Shown here piece after piece: positions 11,291 to 20,601 of a stretch of DNA of 64,000 bases. Both the position numbers and the translations under genes were made by a program. Every line of letters begins with the position of its first letter. The stretch's first letter is position 1. This DNA is from Cristatella mucedo (Eukaryota; Bryozoa; Phylactolaemata; Cristatellidae), in assembly GCA_009760855.2 (NCBI GenBank), contig WPIO01000006.1, forward strand, positions 8,565,001-8,629,000, read 5' to 3'. The notes beneath the pieces were generated by a model. That model ran no database searches. It saw only the letters and a list, made by a program, of their open reading frames with translations, and had not been told where the DNA came from.

Positions 11291-11660
11291 AATTAATGTA
11301 GAAACTAGAAGTAAAGATTGTCTAACAGTTGCACAAGGTCAACAGAATATAAAGATTTGCTCATACCCAATGGGGAGAATCGAAAATATTAGGAGTACAC
11401 TTTTAGAAGCACTAAAATTAGTTTTAGAATACAAATCTTTAAGAGTAGATTATTCAAAAAAAGAAATTGCATATATATTTACAAAATTTAGAGATGGATC
11501 AATCTTTTCAGAGTTTCTTAAAGATTTGAAAATAGATAAAATAAATAGTCTTAAATCAGAAGCATACTCTAAAAAAATGGAGTTAACAAAACAATTAACA
11601 GGAAAACAATGTAGTATACCATCAGAGCTTATTAAAGAAAGTCTGGATTGGAAAGTTTAA
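11291..11660 (+). CDS. Hypothetical protein, about 97-122 aa, helical
   Basis: Open from at least 11,370 (ATG, MGRIENIRSTLLEAL) to TAA 11,658-11,660. The same frame is open back to about 11,291, where TATAGCAATT stands where a motif-linked ATG would be expected, so the true start may have been mutated. Charged helices, no known family. Its stop overlaps the stop of the convergent fibre gene in the shared bases TTAA. Confidence 0.5.
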
Positions 11661-12732
11661 ATATCTACTATTCTAAAATAATTTGTTCCATCTGCAGCCA
11701 TAGCAGGAACAGCATCGGTAGTAGTAGTAATATAACCATATTCAATTAAATTTTGAGTTTGGTATATGATATCACAAATTAAATAAATTTCAATGACATC
11801 TAAATTACTTGGAGTAACAAGATTATTATAGTTTAAAGCAGGAAAACTATTAGTAATAAGCATGACGCCACCATCATCATAATAAGCTACATCAAACTGT
11901 GTTATATAATCACGTAATAATAGCATATAATTATCTTCAACTCCATAATAACTAATATTGAGAAAATTAGAAACAAAGAAGTTTGGTGAGTCAAGTTTCT
12001 GCTAGTAGTTTCTAACTATAAATTTATCTAAATTTCCTCTTTGCGTTGTCAATTTCACTTCAGCAATAGAATAATTTACTCTTGTTAAATTAGCATCTTT
12101 TAGTACAATTGATCTTTGACTTACTTAGTTTCCTACAACATATAATGTTGGCTTATCAACCATTGATATTGGAAATGGCGTTCTCTGATTTCTAACAAAA
12201 ATGCTATCATAAACATCCTTTATGTTTATTGGTAACTTTAAGACAATTTTGCTCTCGATAAATCAGTTACTCTACTCAAGCAGTAGTTATCGTTGTATAT
12301 ATCATCATTATAAGCTGACACATTTTCTACTTTAGTGAAAGTTAAAGAACCATTACTATTTATATATCCAAAGCGGATTTTTTAAGTGTATTCCCGAAGC
12401 ATCATAAATTTTTTTCCGACATTTATTTCATTATTAACATGTAGGCTATTGACTGTTAAATCACCATTTACTGTTAAATCTGCCCTAGTATCAGTGTACT
12501 CTTTTGTTGCTACATCATTTCCTTTTATCGGAGCTAGTACATTGACATATTTTTTTAATTTTGCAGATATGTTTCCTCGTATAAATTGATTCGAATCTTT
12601 TCTTAAATAGTTGTTATCAGCAAATGATTTTCCAACAGCTTCTAATGGATCTACATTGCTTCCAAGATTTACTATTCTATTTTCGGACAAATCAAGCGTT
12701 CCAATCATCTGTAAATTTTGTCTGCTTAGCAT
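11657..12732 (-). pseudogene. Fibre-like protein A, broken
   Basis: Minus-strand gene starting MLSRQNLQMIG. The N-terminal part has phage-tail-fibre-like repeats: a turn with DLSENRIVNLG, then a DPLEAVGKSFAD-type module, then a VATKEYTD-type module, then TVNGDLTVN. After an in-frame TAA at 12,382 the frame continues, with further shifts near 12,250-12,000, into a C-terminal domain ending at 11,657 (intact stretch 11,657-11,926) that is unrelated to those of its paralogues. The likely role is a trimeric attachment fibre with a receptor-binding head. It is followed by genes B and C on the same strand. Confidence 0.7.
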
Positions 12733-12767
12733 TATGCTACTGCTATATAAATTGTAACATTTATTTC

Positions 12768-13648
12768 TTAATCTAACAAGCTTGATCCAGATATAAAAGT
12801 AGAATTAGTAACTATTATTTTACTAGCATCTAACATATAGCTACCATACAACTGATCAGCTTGTGCTGTTAGTGTTGATGGTGGAGGCATAAGTACTTTT
12901 GCTATTCCAGAAACTTCATACGTTACTCCAAGAATAAAAATACCTCTAGGGATTGAAATGTTACTATTGTTAGCAATCCATCTACCATTAAGTGTTCTGT
13001 CATATATTTGTGTAGTTAGCGAGCCATCCATAGTTCCTTTAAAATTTACAGTTGTAACATTTCCATTTACTTTTCTTAGAAAGCCAGGATTTACTCCATC
13101 ATTACGATTTACAGGATCGTTTAGTATTATATTGGATGTCCATTAATATCCAAAGGTCCACTCAATACTGCATTGTTATATTTTACATATATTGCATCCT
13201 TATATGCAACAGTTGCAACATTAGTTGCTGATGATGTTGCTGCATTTGTAATACTTAATGTTCCAGTTACAATTAAATCTCCATTAACAGTTCCACCAGT
13301 CTTTGATATTTCTGTGTCAGCATAATCTTTTGTAGCAGCATCACTTGCATTAACAGGATTAGCAAGATCTATCTGATTAAATATATATGAATCTCACTAC
13401 GATCTTGATATGAATATCACTCTGTGATTATTCATATCAAGATCGCCATCAGCAGTCGTTCCTCTAGATACCTTTGTAACAAAGTATGCATCTATATACT
13501 TTCTATTTACAACATCTACAGAATCAACAGGATCTCCAAGATTTTTTATTAGATTTTGTTTCATATTTAAAGACCTATTCATAACATCTCCAGTCTTACG
13601 AATGTAATTTTTTTGACTAGAACCTTTTCTACGATAACCAAGCGACAT
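12768..13648 (-). pseudogene. Fibre-like protein B, broken
   Basis: It starts at ATG 13,648 (MSLGYRRKG), just after TGTAGA, a near match to the shared start motif. Repeats are clear: NLGDPVDSVDVVNRKYIDA, GDLDMNNHRV, ANPVNASDAATKDYAD and GDLIVTGTLSITN. Two stops and at least two frameshifts lie between 13,397 and 13,030. The C-terminal domain (12,768-13,031) differs from A, C and D. A fibre or receptor-binding role is inferred from the repeat pattern known in phage tail fibres. Confidence 0.75.
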
Positions 13649-13649
13649 T

Positions 13650-14496
13650 CTACACAATAGTAATAATAAAATCAATATATGTAATATTACTTGCAACTGT
13701 AAGATTATCTATCATATAAGTGCAAAACCCATCAATGTTTATAACTAAAAGAAGAGTGCCAGATACACCATAAGTGTTGTCACTAGTTAACTCTAAAAAC
13801 ACTCCAGTAGTATTAGTACACCAGAGAATATTGGATACTGTTTGAAAGTTTGCTACTGAATCAACAACACAAGTTTTATAAGGTGTTGCATAGCCTAAAA
13901 CTTGTCCTTGTTGATTAAAAACTGCAATGTCTGCAGGAGTTGTTCTTAATGTAGAACTTTCTGTTCCTGCCCCATTCACATTAATATTTAATATGTTTAG
14001 CGGAACAATACTTGCAAATCTAGTAAGTCTAAAGTACAAAGTAGAACATTTATAGGAATCAACAGATTGCTTTGTTACATCTGAATTTTTCAAAGAGGTA
14101 ATTCTGTTTGATCCTAGATCAAGAGTACTATTAGAGTTGCCATTGAAAATTTGAGTCATACTTTTCAGCAATCCATAGTTTATTACTTTATAAGGTCTAA
14201 AATCTTGATATGATGTTCCATCAGCAGAATTTCCTTATATTCATTTAATGTTTTTACAGTTCAACTGTGATAACAGTTTTGCGCTATTCTTTGGAAGTAA
14301 GTAAGATAATTTAGAAACAGAAGCTATTTCTCCTGAAACATTAGTTGCTACAGTATTAAAAAAAGTTTGAATTGAGAGCGTAATTTAATCTTATTGCATC
14401 TCCATCATTTACTGGAAACCCAAGATTTGTAATACCATTTCCATTAGCATCAAGGTCGTTAAAAATATGACCATTAATCGTACTAATATTATCCAT
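13650..14496 (-). pseudogene. Fibre-like protein C, broken
   Basis: It starts at ATG 14,496 (MDNISTINGHIFNDLDANG), whose N-terminal module is the closest match to fibre D at 23.6 kb. A frameshift near 14,350 separates it from the open C-terminal stretch 13,650-14,171. That stretch contains a LDLGSNRITSL turn and a beta-rich head with no Trp-rich or catalytic motifs. The start codon lies 10 bases from that of the divergent plus-strand gene at 14,507. Confidence 0.75.
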
Positions 14497-14509
14497 TCTT
14501 TTATATATG
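14494..14509. promoter_or_regulatory. Minimal bidirectional start region
   Basis: CATTCTTTTATATATG: minus-strand ATG at 14,494-14,496 and plus-strand ATG at 14,507-14,509 share ten intervening bases containing one TATA run. Confidence 0.5.
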
Positions 14510-15163
14510 AAGAAAATAAAAGGAGGTGATTTAAAATCTGGCTTAGATACAACAAAAGAAGTATTATCAGGAACAACTGCAGCTGAGATTGGAGCAAAAG
14601 CGATAATAAAAGTTGCTCCTAAGATTGCAGTGAAGCTAAGTCTACAAGCATCTAATAAGATTGCAACTATTGTTCCAAAGGTTTTGCAGTCATTCAAAGT
14701 AATTGGAACTGCTACAAAAGCACTTGGCGGATTTCTATCAGGAATAACAGGAATTGTAGGTCTTGGTTTGTTTATAAAAGAAATTGTAGATGATATTGCT
14801 TCAGGAAAGTATGGCAATCTCTTCTGGAAAACAAATGCAGATAAAAAAGAAGGACTGTCAAAAATGGTAGCATCATAAGAGGTTGGCTTTTACATAAACG
14901 AGATTTTGCTAGAAGCAGAAAAAGCCAAATCTGATTGGTTCTTAAATCTTAGTAGGTTTCTTTCCGAGACATTCGGAGAGGAAGTGGCTTGGGATTCTTC
15001 TCAAGTAGATACACAGGCTTGGAGTAAGAGCTTTCTTGAAGTAAGATCAGGAGGATTTTTGCCTGCAATTCCAGCAATCATAGCACGTATAGCTTCTATC
15101 ATTTGAGCAGTTGGTTTAGGAGTTTCCATATCTGTAGCTGTGGCAGGATTGATTAAAAAATAA
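14507..15163 (+). pseudogene. Membrane-associated virion-like protein, two stops
   Basis: One frame of 218 codons broken by TAA 14,876-14,878 and TGA 15,104-15,106. It has a Lys-rich start, an Ala/Lys amphipathic stretch, a hydrophobic segment ALGGFLSGITGIVGLGLFI (about residues 72-90) and a hydrophobic tail (PAIPAIIARIASII, then AVGLGVSISVAVAGL after the second stop). Amphipathic and hydrophobic segments of this type are seen in internal or membrane-active virion proteins. No family is named. Confidence 0.55.
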
Positions 15164-15174
15164 TCGACTCAACA

Positions 15175-15580
15175 ATGTATGCTAAAGCACCGCCGATGAA
15201 TACTTATGAAGAAAGAATGAATGCTTTGAGTCTGCAAAGTGAAAGACTAAGGAATGCAATTGTGGATATAAAAATATGATAGAATTACTTGATAGAAACA
15301 TTTATATTGATTTGAGTGACAAAGTACAGAATTCAGAGGTGAAAAACAGATTAACATATCTGAAATCTGGAAAAGATTTAGTAGAAAAATCTAGAGTTTC
15401 GTACAGCGATGAGTTAAAAAGAGATATAAAAAAGTGGAAAGTAGTACAATTGGAGGAAAAAAGACCTGCGATTACAAAGCTGAGATTGCAATGCTGCTAG
15501 CTAATCTTTTTGCGCAAGGTAAATCACAAGAAATATATAATGAAATGTTGAATTTGCTTAAATTAAGATGTAGAAATTAA
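15175..15580 (+). pseudogene. Small helical protein, frameshifted
   Basis: ATG 15,175 opens MYAKAPPMNTYEERMNAL. The frame shifts near 15,270 into an open stretch of 74 codons (LLDRNIYIDLSDKVQN...) and again near 15,480 before a TAA at 15,578-15,580. Charged and helical, with no recognised domain. Its final stop overlaps that of the convergent HNH-AP2 gene. Confidence 0.45.
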
Positions 15581-16158
15581 AAGTCTGTGTGCCTAACAAT
15601 TTTGTAATCTTCTGTTAGTGCATAAGTAAAGTTTAATCGCGTAAATTGTAAATGCAAGCGTATAGCTGCAAGGTCCCTAGCTACAGCTGCATCTTCTGCA
15701 GAGTCAAAATAACCAAGATGTATATTACTATAATCTATGTAAATATAAGCTCTCCATTTATTATGCCTTTTATTAAACGTAACCCCTGTAAATCCAGAGG
15801 AGTAATTTCTTCTTCTTCCTAAATTCCTCATATTTTATGAAGCAGTTGCTTCTCGTAAATTGTTAAAACAATTGTTCAACTTGTTCTCGTCGGAATGATC
15901 AACTTCGTGTAAAGGCATTCTTCCTGTGATTATCAAAAATGCCAGACGGCGTGAGAAATACTCTTTTCCATCAATCTTAATTATTCTATAACCGTTATGT
16001 ATACTTTCCGCCTCTTCACCAACCCTTGCAGTTCCACCACGATTGATTCTATTTGTAAACTTGCCGTTATAAGGATTATAGTCTAATAGTTCTAAAACAC
16101 GCTCTCACAATTGAACAGTCTCATCAATTCTAGTAGTACCAATTTTAACTTGATTCAT
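15577..16158 (-). pseudogene. HNH-AP2 homing-endonuclease-like protein, two stops
   Basis: 194 codons in one frame from ATG 16,158 to TAA 15,577-15,579, interrupted by TGA 16,105-16,107 and TAA 15,835-15,837. Residues about 55-105 form an HNH_3-type nuclease core (GYRIIKIDGKEYFSRRLAF, then HEVDH, then NNLREAT). Residues about 118-172 form an AP2-type DNA-binding domain (SGFTGVTFNKRHNKWRAYI, then LGYFDSAEDAAVARDLAAI). This architecture is typical of HNH homing endonucleases of phages, plastids and free-living eukaryote viruses, and to my knowledge is not a standard Polinton gene. It lies between structural-type genes, as a homing gene might. Confidence 0.88.
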
Positions 16159-16206
16159 TTTTTAGTATATAATAGTCTAATTTGTCTTTAAATAAAAATT
16201 AATTAG

Positions 16207-16216
16207 TATAGAAATG
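16207..16216 (+). promoter_or_regulatory. TATAG start motif
   Basis: TATAGAAATG, with the ATG at 16,214 opening the PLA2-like gene. Confidence 0.55.
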
Positions 16217-17050
16217 GAGTACCATGATGTAAAGTTGAAGCTGTCAGATCATCAAGTAAACTTAATACTCAAATCTGAATAATCAATATCGATAAGACTA
16301 AAAGAAGGAGACTTATCAGGACCTATTTCTATCTTTGTAACAAAAACACAACTAAACAAAATAGAAAAGTGTAGATAAAAAAACACTGGTCTACAATTGA
16401 ATATAAGTTTGAAACAACTAAAACAAAATAGAAAAGTTGGCAGTGGCATAGTAGATTTAATAAATAAACTGTCTGGTGGAAGGGAATTTCCCCTGAAATT
16501 GCCAAATGGCATTACATCTGAATTTGTACCAGGCGATTCATTCAACAACACTAAACGTTACAGTTTTGCCGGCCCAGGAACAAGATTTGCTCATGGAATG
16601 CAGCAAGGCTATACAGGAATTAATGATTTAGATAACAAAGCTTTAGTGCATGATAGTCTATACACTGAAACTGGATCAATGGCAGAACCACAAAGAACAC
16701 AAATAAGAAACTTGTCAGACTTGGTATTAGCTGAATCTGCTGCTGGAATTGCACTTAATCCAAGACAACCAAATTATGTACGTGAAGATGCTAAAACGGT
16801 TGCAGCTCCTATGGCAGCAAACTCAAAATTGGGCTTGGGAATTGGTGGAGCATTAAGCGATTCATTTGCTATAGATTTTCTAAAGGATAAAATAAGTAAT
16901 CCTGCTAGCCTAAATAAAATAAAAAATTATGCTCGTGGATTTGTTGATAGAATGCTTGATATCACTCGGAAAAGAATCTTAAAATTTAACTTACAACTAA
17001 TTTTTTTCTTTTATTTTATACTTTTAAAACTCTGCTGGATTAAAAACTGA
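16214..17050 (+). pseudogene. Phospholipase A2-domain virion-like protein, two stops
   Basis: A single frame from the motif-linked ATG, broken by TAA 16,280-16,282 and TAA 16,376-16,378, then open for 217 codons. The N-terminus carries repeated short strand or helix modules with LxLS, IxIRL and LxISLKQLK rhythm. The centre has the parvovirus VP1-type PLA2 signature: GPG calcium loop at 16,571-16,579 and the HD catalytic pair at 16,649-16,654 within KALVHDSLY. In parvoviruses such domains breach endosomal membranes, and the same role here is inference. The last 20 codons are Phe/Leu-rich and may be read-through past a lost stop. Confidence 0.72.
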
Positions 17051-17512
17051 TCTCTTCGGAGAACCATAAATTTTTACTTGGTCAATCTTTAGTCTAATAT
17101 TTAATCTTGCTTCATTATTATAGTATTCTTTTGAAACATAACTACCATCAAGAATTCCAGTGATACTAAAATCATTTCCTAATTTTTTAATTAAGTCTGC
17201 AGGACTAGATACTTTAATTTGTTTATTATTCTCATCAAACATAATTCTAGGTTTCTTTCCAAAATAAAATCTAATTTCAATTGTCGATCTTGCACTAGCA
17301 TCAAATCCCTTATATTCTAATGGTTAACTCGATCTATCTACGATATTTTGAATATAAGGAAGTGATTCTTCTGTTATATACATCAATGTACTAAGATAAG
17401 GTTTGGAATCTTTTGAAATTTTCTCTTCAACATGAACGTGTGCAGGCTTTCCTTTAGAAATAACAACTGTAGAATTTTGGAGGACTGCAAATTCCTTTTC
17501 TTGATTTTCCAT
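17024..17512 (-). pseudogene. Hypothetical protein, 162 aa, one stop
   Basis: One frame from ATG 17,512 (MENQEKEFAVLQ) to 17,024, broken only by TAA 17,324-17,326. It is a mixed alpha/beta composition of moderately charged strands (STVVISKGKPAHVHVEEKIS, then LNIRLKIDQVKIYG), compatible with a small beta-barrel, for example a single-strand DNA-binding fold, but no motif proves this. It begins with the shared TATATAGAATG signal on the minus strand and overlaps the PLA2 gene end tail to tail. Confidence 0.55.
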
Positions 17513-17520
17513 TCTATATA
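17510..17520 (-). promoter_or_regulatory. TATAG start motif, minus strand
   Basis: Read on the minus strand: TATATAGAATG, with the ATG at 17,512. Confidence 0.55.
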
Positions 17521-17540
17521 GTGGAAATATTTTGTTTATT

Positions 17541-18017
17541 TCAAATTAATAATTGCATAACTGTACCAAAATCAACAAATTCAATTAGTTTAAGGAAGAT
17601 TAAGCACCTCATTCCACAATCCGTTTGGTTAAACTTTTGCAGTTGAAAAGTCTGAAAACTCGGTGTAACTCCACAATAATCAATCACTTCTGGCATTGGA
17701 GGAGCACCGAACGAATCAAAATAAAAACATCGATCCCCTATTTTTTTAAGAGCTACCCAATGATATATTTCTAGATCTGATTCACCAGTATTGCAAATAA
17801 GGCACTCATTCTGTTCTGGAGAACCAGCAGAACTTAATTCATCTCTTGCAAATACACCTCTGAAATTTTTTATGTCTAATTCATTCACATAGTGATTTAT
17901 TTCAATATCAGTTAGTAGTGTACTTTTTACTTTTTTTAAACCGTTGATAGTTTTTCTTAGTTCAGAAAGTATTTGTTTTTTACTCATCTCACCACCAAAC
18001 TTTTTACCATTAGACAA
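17541..18017 (-). CDS. Adenain-like cysteine protease
   Basis: Virion maturation protease of the C5/Ulp1 fold. Counting from ATG 18,017, the catalytic set is His86 (YHWVAL), Asp101 (YFDSFG), Gln127 and Cys134 (QTDCGMRC), with the seven-residue Gln-Cys spacing seen in adenain. The frame is intact from 18,017. It stays open upstream to about 18,113 through three imperfect repeats of the type GTGVLAHxKKFG, so the protein may be N-terminally longer, or Met11 may be the start. No TATAG motif lies upstream. Confidence 0.86.
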   Translation of the reverse strand: MSNGKKFGGEMSKKQILSELRKTINGLKKVKSTLLTDIEINHYVNELDIKNFRGVFARDELSSAGSPEQNECLICNTGESDLEIYHWVALKKIGDRCFYFDSFGAPPMPEVIDYCGVTPSFQTFQLQKFNQTDCGMRCLIFLKLIEFVDFGTVMQLLI

Positions 18018-18115
18018 AACTCCAGTTCCAAACTTTTTCCTATGAGCTAAAACTCCAGTACCTAACTTTTCCCCATGAGCTGAAACTCCAGCTCCAGCAG
18101 ATCCTCCAGCTCCTC
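18018..18115. repeat. Short tandem repeat at the protease N-terminus
   Basis: Three imperfect 33-base units (centred near 18,020, 18,050 and 18,080) encode GTGVLxxxKKFG-like repeats on the minus strand and Pro-rich repeats on the plus strand, where the next gene appears to begin. Which strand uses them is not settled. Confidence 0.55.
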
Positions 18116-18118
18116 CAG

Positions 18119-18877
18119 ATGTTGCTCAAAAAGGTTTAGCTAAAGAGTTTAATATATATCCAACTACTGGCACTCCTAAGAAAACAGTAGTACAAGATTT
18201 GGATAAAGCTAATCTAATTGAAATAGTTAAAAATAAAGAGGGTATATCTACCAAGATATGCAAAAAGAATAATAAATGAGATTGATAGTACAAATAAAGA
18301 TTTAAAACTATATGAGCTGGGATTAAAACTTGATAATGAAAAAATGTATACTGCTGAAAAAGAACTAGAACAGACTGCTCATTATATCCTAGAATACACA
18401 ATGAACTACAATACTAAATTTGATGACAAACAAGAAGATGAACTAAGTAAAGCATATGAGTCAACAATTGATGAAAAGAAAGATTTACTTGATATTATTG
18501 GAGCAAAGAAAATTGGTGGAATATCCAAACCCATAAGAAAGATTGTGCAGAATCTTAGTGAAGAAAATCTTTCTAATGTTGTTCTAGCGTTAGATAAAAA
18601 GAAAAAAAGAAGTGTAAATGAGCAAAGAGTTTTAGATTATTTAAGGCCAAAAGTTGGAAGTGGTATTGAAATAATTCTATTAGTTGTAAAGAATGATTAT
18701 GAAGTATTTGATAAAATTGAATTGTGGATACGTGAACTTGCTGCTGGAAATACTGGAGTAGTAAATTCTATTAGTGCTGCTGTTGATTACCTTGCAAAAT
18801 CAAGAAAAGTATCAAAGTCATATGTTGCTAAAATAATAAACTTTTATATGATATATAGAAATGTCAGATCTTCTTGA
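18119..18877 (+). pseudogene. Hypothetical structural-type protein, frameshifted
   Basis: A Pro/Ala-rich lead (PAPPDVAQKGLAKEFNIYP) opens near 18,119, shifts frame near 18,240, then stays open to TGA 18,875-18,877, overlapping the next start by 17 bases. The main part is acidic and helical (about 190 residues, e.g. ELEQTAHYILEYTM, KPIRKIVQNLSEENLSNVV). No catalytic motif is present, and it has no Walker A, so it is not the packaging ATPase. Its position just before the pentons suggests a virion component. Confidence 0.5.
18852..18863 (+). promoter_or_regulatory. TATAG start motif
   Basis: TATATAGAAATG, with the ATG at 18,861 opening penton-like gene 1. Confidence 0.6.
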
Positions 18878-19733
18878 TGTTGCAAAAAGTATCCTAAAAA
18901 AAGTTGAGTCAATCAAAAAGGATACCATTGCAGGTAAGGAAGGATACGTTTTTAACGTAACTGGAACTACTAATCCTATTAGAGTAAACATCAATAACCC
19001 AATCAAGCTTAAGAATAAAAGGTTTAAGGTATGCTTGACAAAGTTCGTTGGAACTAATTCTATTAAAAAAATTACATCTGCAAATAATACTTTTGTTTAC
19101 AGACTTGCGGGTGGATCTGATAGAATAGTAAGGATTCCTCCTGGAATATATGCTGCTGTGTCTGATGATGTAAATGTTGGTATTGCAGATACAATAAACA
19201 ATTCTATTGTGTTATCCGGAAATGATAAGTTTGTTTTAGGCATTGATACTGCTACTTATAATTCTTGGATTACTATGCCTGCTGAGTTTACATTTGCTGC
19301 TGTTAAATCTACCATAGCTTCATTACTTGGATTTGCTGGAACTGTTTATACGACTGACAAAACATTGCCATTAAATACATATGCTGCAGCTCCTGGAAAG
19401 CAGTTCACAAAATTAGTTGTAGATCCTGGAGAAAAAATTATCTCAGAAAACAAAGTTTTTGTTTCTGACTTAAATTTAATTCTTATAAACTGTAATTTGG
19501 TTGCAAGTGGAACAAGTTATATAAATAATAATGAAACACAAGCGCTAAGAAGTTTTGCTTATAATTTCTATCCTTGGGAACAAATGGTAAATGAATCGAA
19601 CACTCTTGAATATCACAATCTTGTTGGAGATTCTATTTCTGATATACTGATTACTATTACAGATCAAAATTTGAAAGTCTTAGATTTTGGTTCACAGCAG
19701 ATCACTGTTGTAATAGAAATTTTTGAAATATAA
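18861..19733 (+). CDS. Penton-like minor capsid protein 1
   Basis: 290 residues, intact. Beta-rich after an N-terminal helix (LLDVAKSILKKVESIKKD). The C-terminus SDILITITDQNLKVLDFG closely parallels SIKISLTDQNKNSIN in the next gene. Strand content, size, this ITDQN-type tail and the position before the major capsid gene fit the single jelly-roll vertex (penton) protein of Polintons. The gene is one of the few without lesions, and its stop is followed seven bases later by the next start. Confidence 0.7.
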   Translation: MSDLLDVAKSILKKVESIKKDTIAGKEGYVFNVTGTTNPIRVNINNPIKLKNKRFKVCLTKFVGTNSIKKITSANNTFVYRLAGGSDRIVRIPPGIYAAVSDDVNVGIADTINNSIVLSGNDKFVLGIDTATYNSWITMPAEFTFAAVKSTIASLLGFAGTVYTTDKTLPLNTYAAAPGKQFTKLVVDPGEKIISENKVFVSDLNLILINCNLVASGTSYINNNETQALRSFAYNFYPWEQMVNESNTLEYHNLVGDSISDILITITDQNLKVLDFGSQQITVVIEIFEI

Positions 19734-19740
19734 TATAAGA

Positions 19741-20592
19741 ATGTCTATAAGAATCACTGGAAATACTAGTTCAGATTCAAAGACTCTTGTTCCTCCAATC
19801 CTATTAGGATCTGATTCTGGTTGTAATAAGATAGGCTTACGTAGAGTTGAGTTTACATATATAAACAGAATAATATCAAATGTTATTACTGGAGTAAACG
19901 ATATGCTTTGGTATAGATCAAATATGCTTAATAGAGACAATTTCTCTATTGCAGTCCCAGAAGGATACTACGACTCTTCAAAACTTGTTGCTTACCTAAA
20001 TAATTCTTTAATGCCAGCAAAAGCATTTTTAAATCCATTAGCTAGACCTCCAACAAATGGCATACAATTTAGTGTAGATACTGATGATACAATAATTATG
20101 CAAGTTGGTCAAGACTATGTTGTGCTACTCGGAACAAATTCTGGAATAATCAATTCTATTGGAGGTACTTTAGGATTTAGTTCAAATTTGCAATTCACAT
20201 TTGATGCTGCAATGGTTGGTGGAACGCCATATGAAGCTATAGAAAAAGCAATTTATTTTTCTGGCACTTATAAGGCTTGGCATAAAATGCAACTTCCTGA
20301 CAATTCTTGAGTAAAATGGATAAGCATTGATTGCGATCTAGTCGATCCTAGCAGAAACTATGTTGAACATAAAAAAGGATTTTTAGAGCAACCATCATCT
20401 TTATATTTAATTGATATTAATGATGTTAATCCAGGAGAAAAGGTTGACGTGCACATTTCAAACATCTTATTCTTACCTAATCGTGGACATATTGATGGTG
20501 TGAGTAGTATTAAAATTAGTTTAACAGATCAAAATAAAAATTCAATAAATACTATTACAGATGTTATAGCTACTATAGAAATTTCTAAATAA
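19741..20592 (+). pseudogene. Penton-like minor capsid protein 2, one stop
   Basis: 283 codons from ATG 19,741 (MSIRITGNTSS; ATATAAGA lies just upstream) to TAA 20,590-20,592, with one in-frame TGA at 20,308-20,310. It shares the ITDQN-type C-terminal strand pair with gene 1 but is otherwise strongly diverged. It contains FxIxVPEGYYDSSKLVAYLN, a pattern common in capsid-vertex proteins of this element class. An ancient tandem duplication of a vertex protein, or a pair forming a heteromer, is inferred. Confidence 0.65.
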
Positions 20593-20601
20593 TATAGGAT
20601 G
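20593..20601 (+). promoter_or_regulatory. TATAG start motif
   Basis: TATAGGATG, with the ATG at 20,599, one base after the preceding stop region. Confidence 0.55.

Noticed and set aside
13410-13445. CRISPR-like or regulatory inverted repeat in fibre B (tgatatgaat...attcatatca)
   Set aside because: It is a single inverted pair inside a fibre coding region with no spaced array. It probably reflects the repeated fibre sequence and local rearrangement.
18119-18877. Packaging ATPase at this position
   Set aside because: No Walker A or B motif is visible. The protein is acidic and helical.
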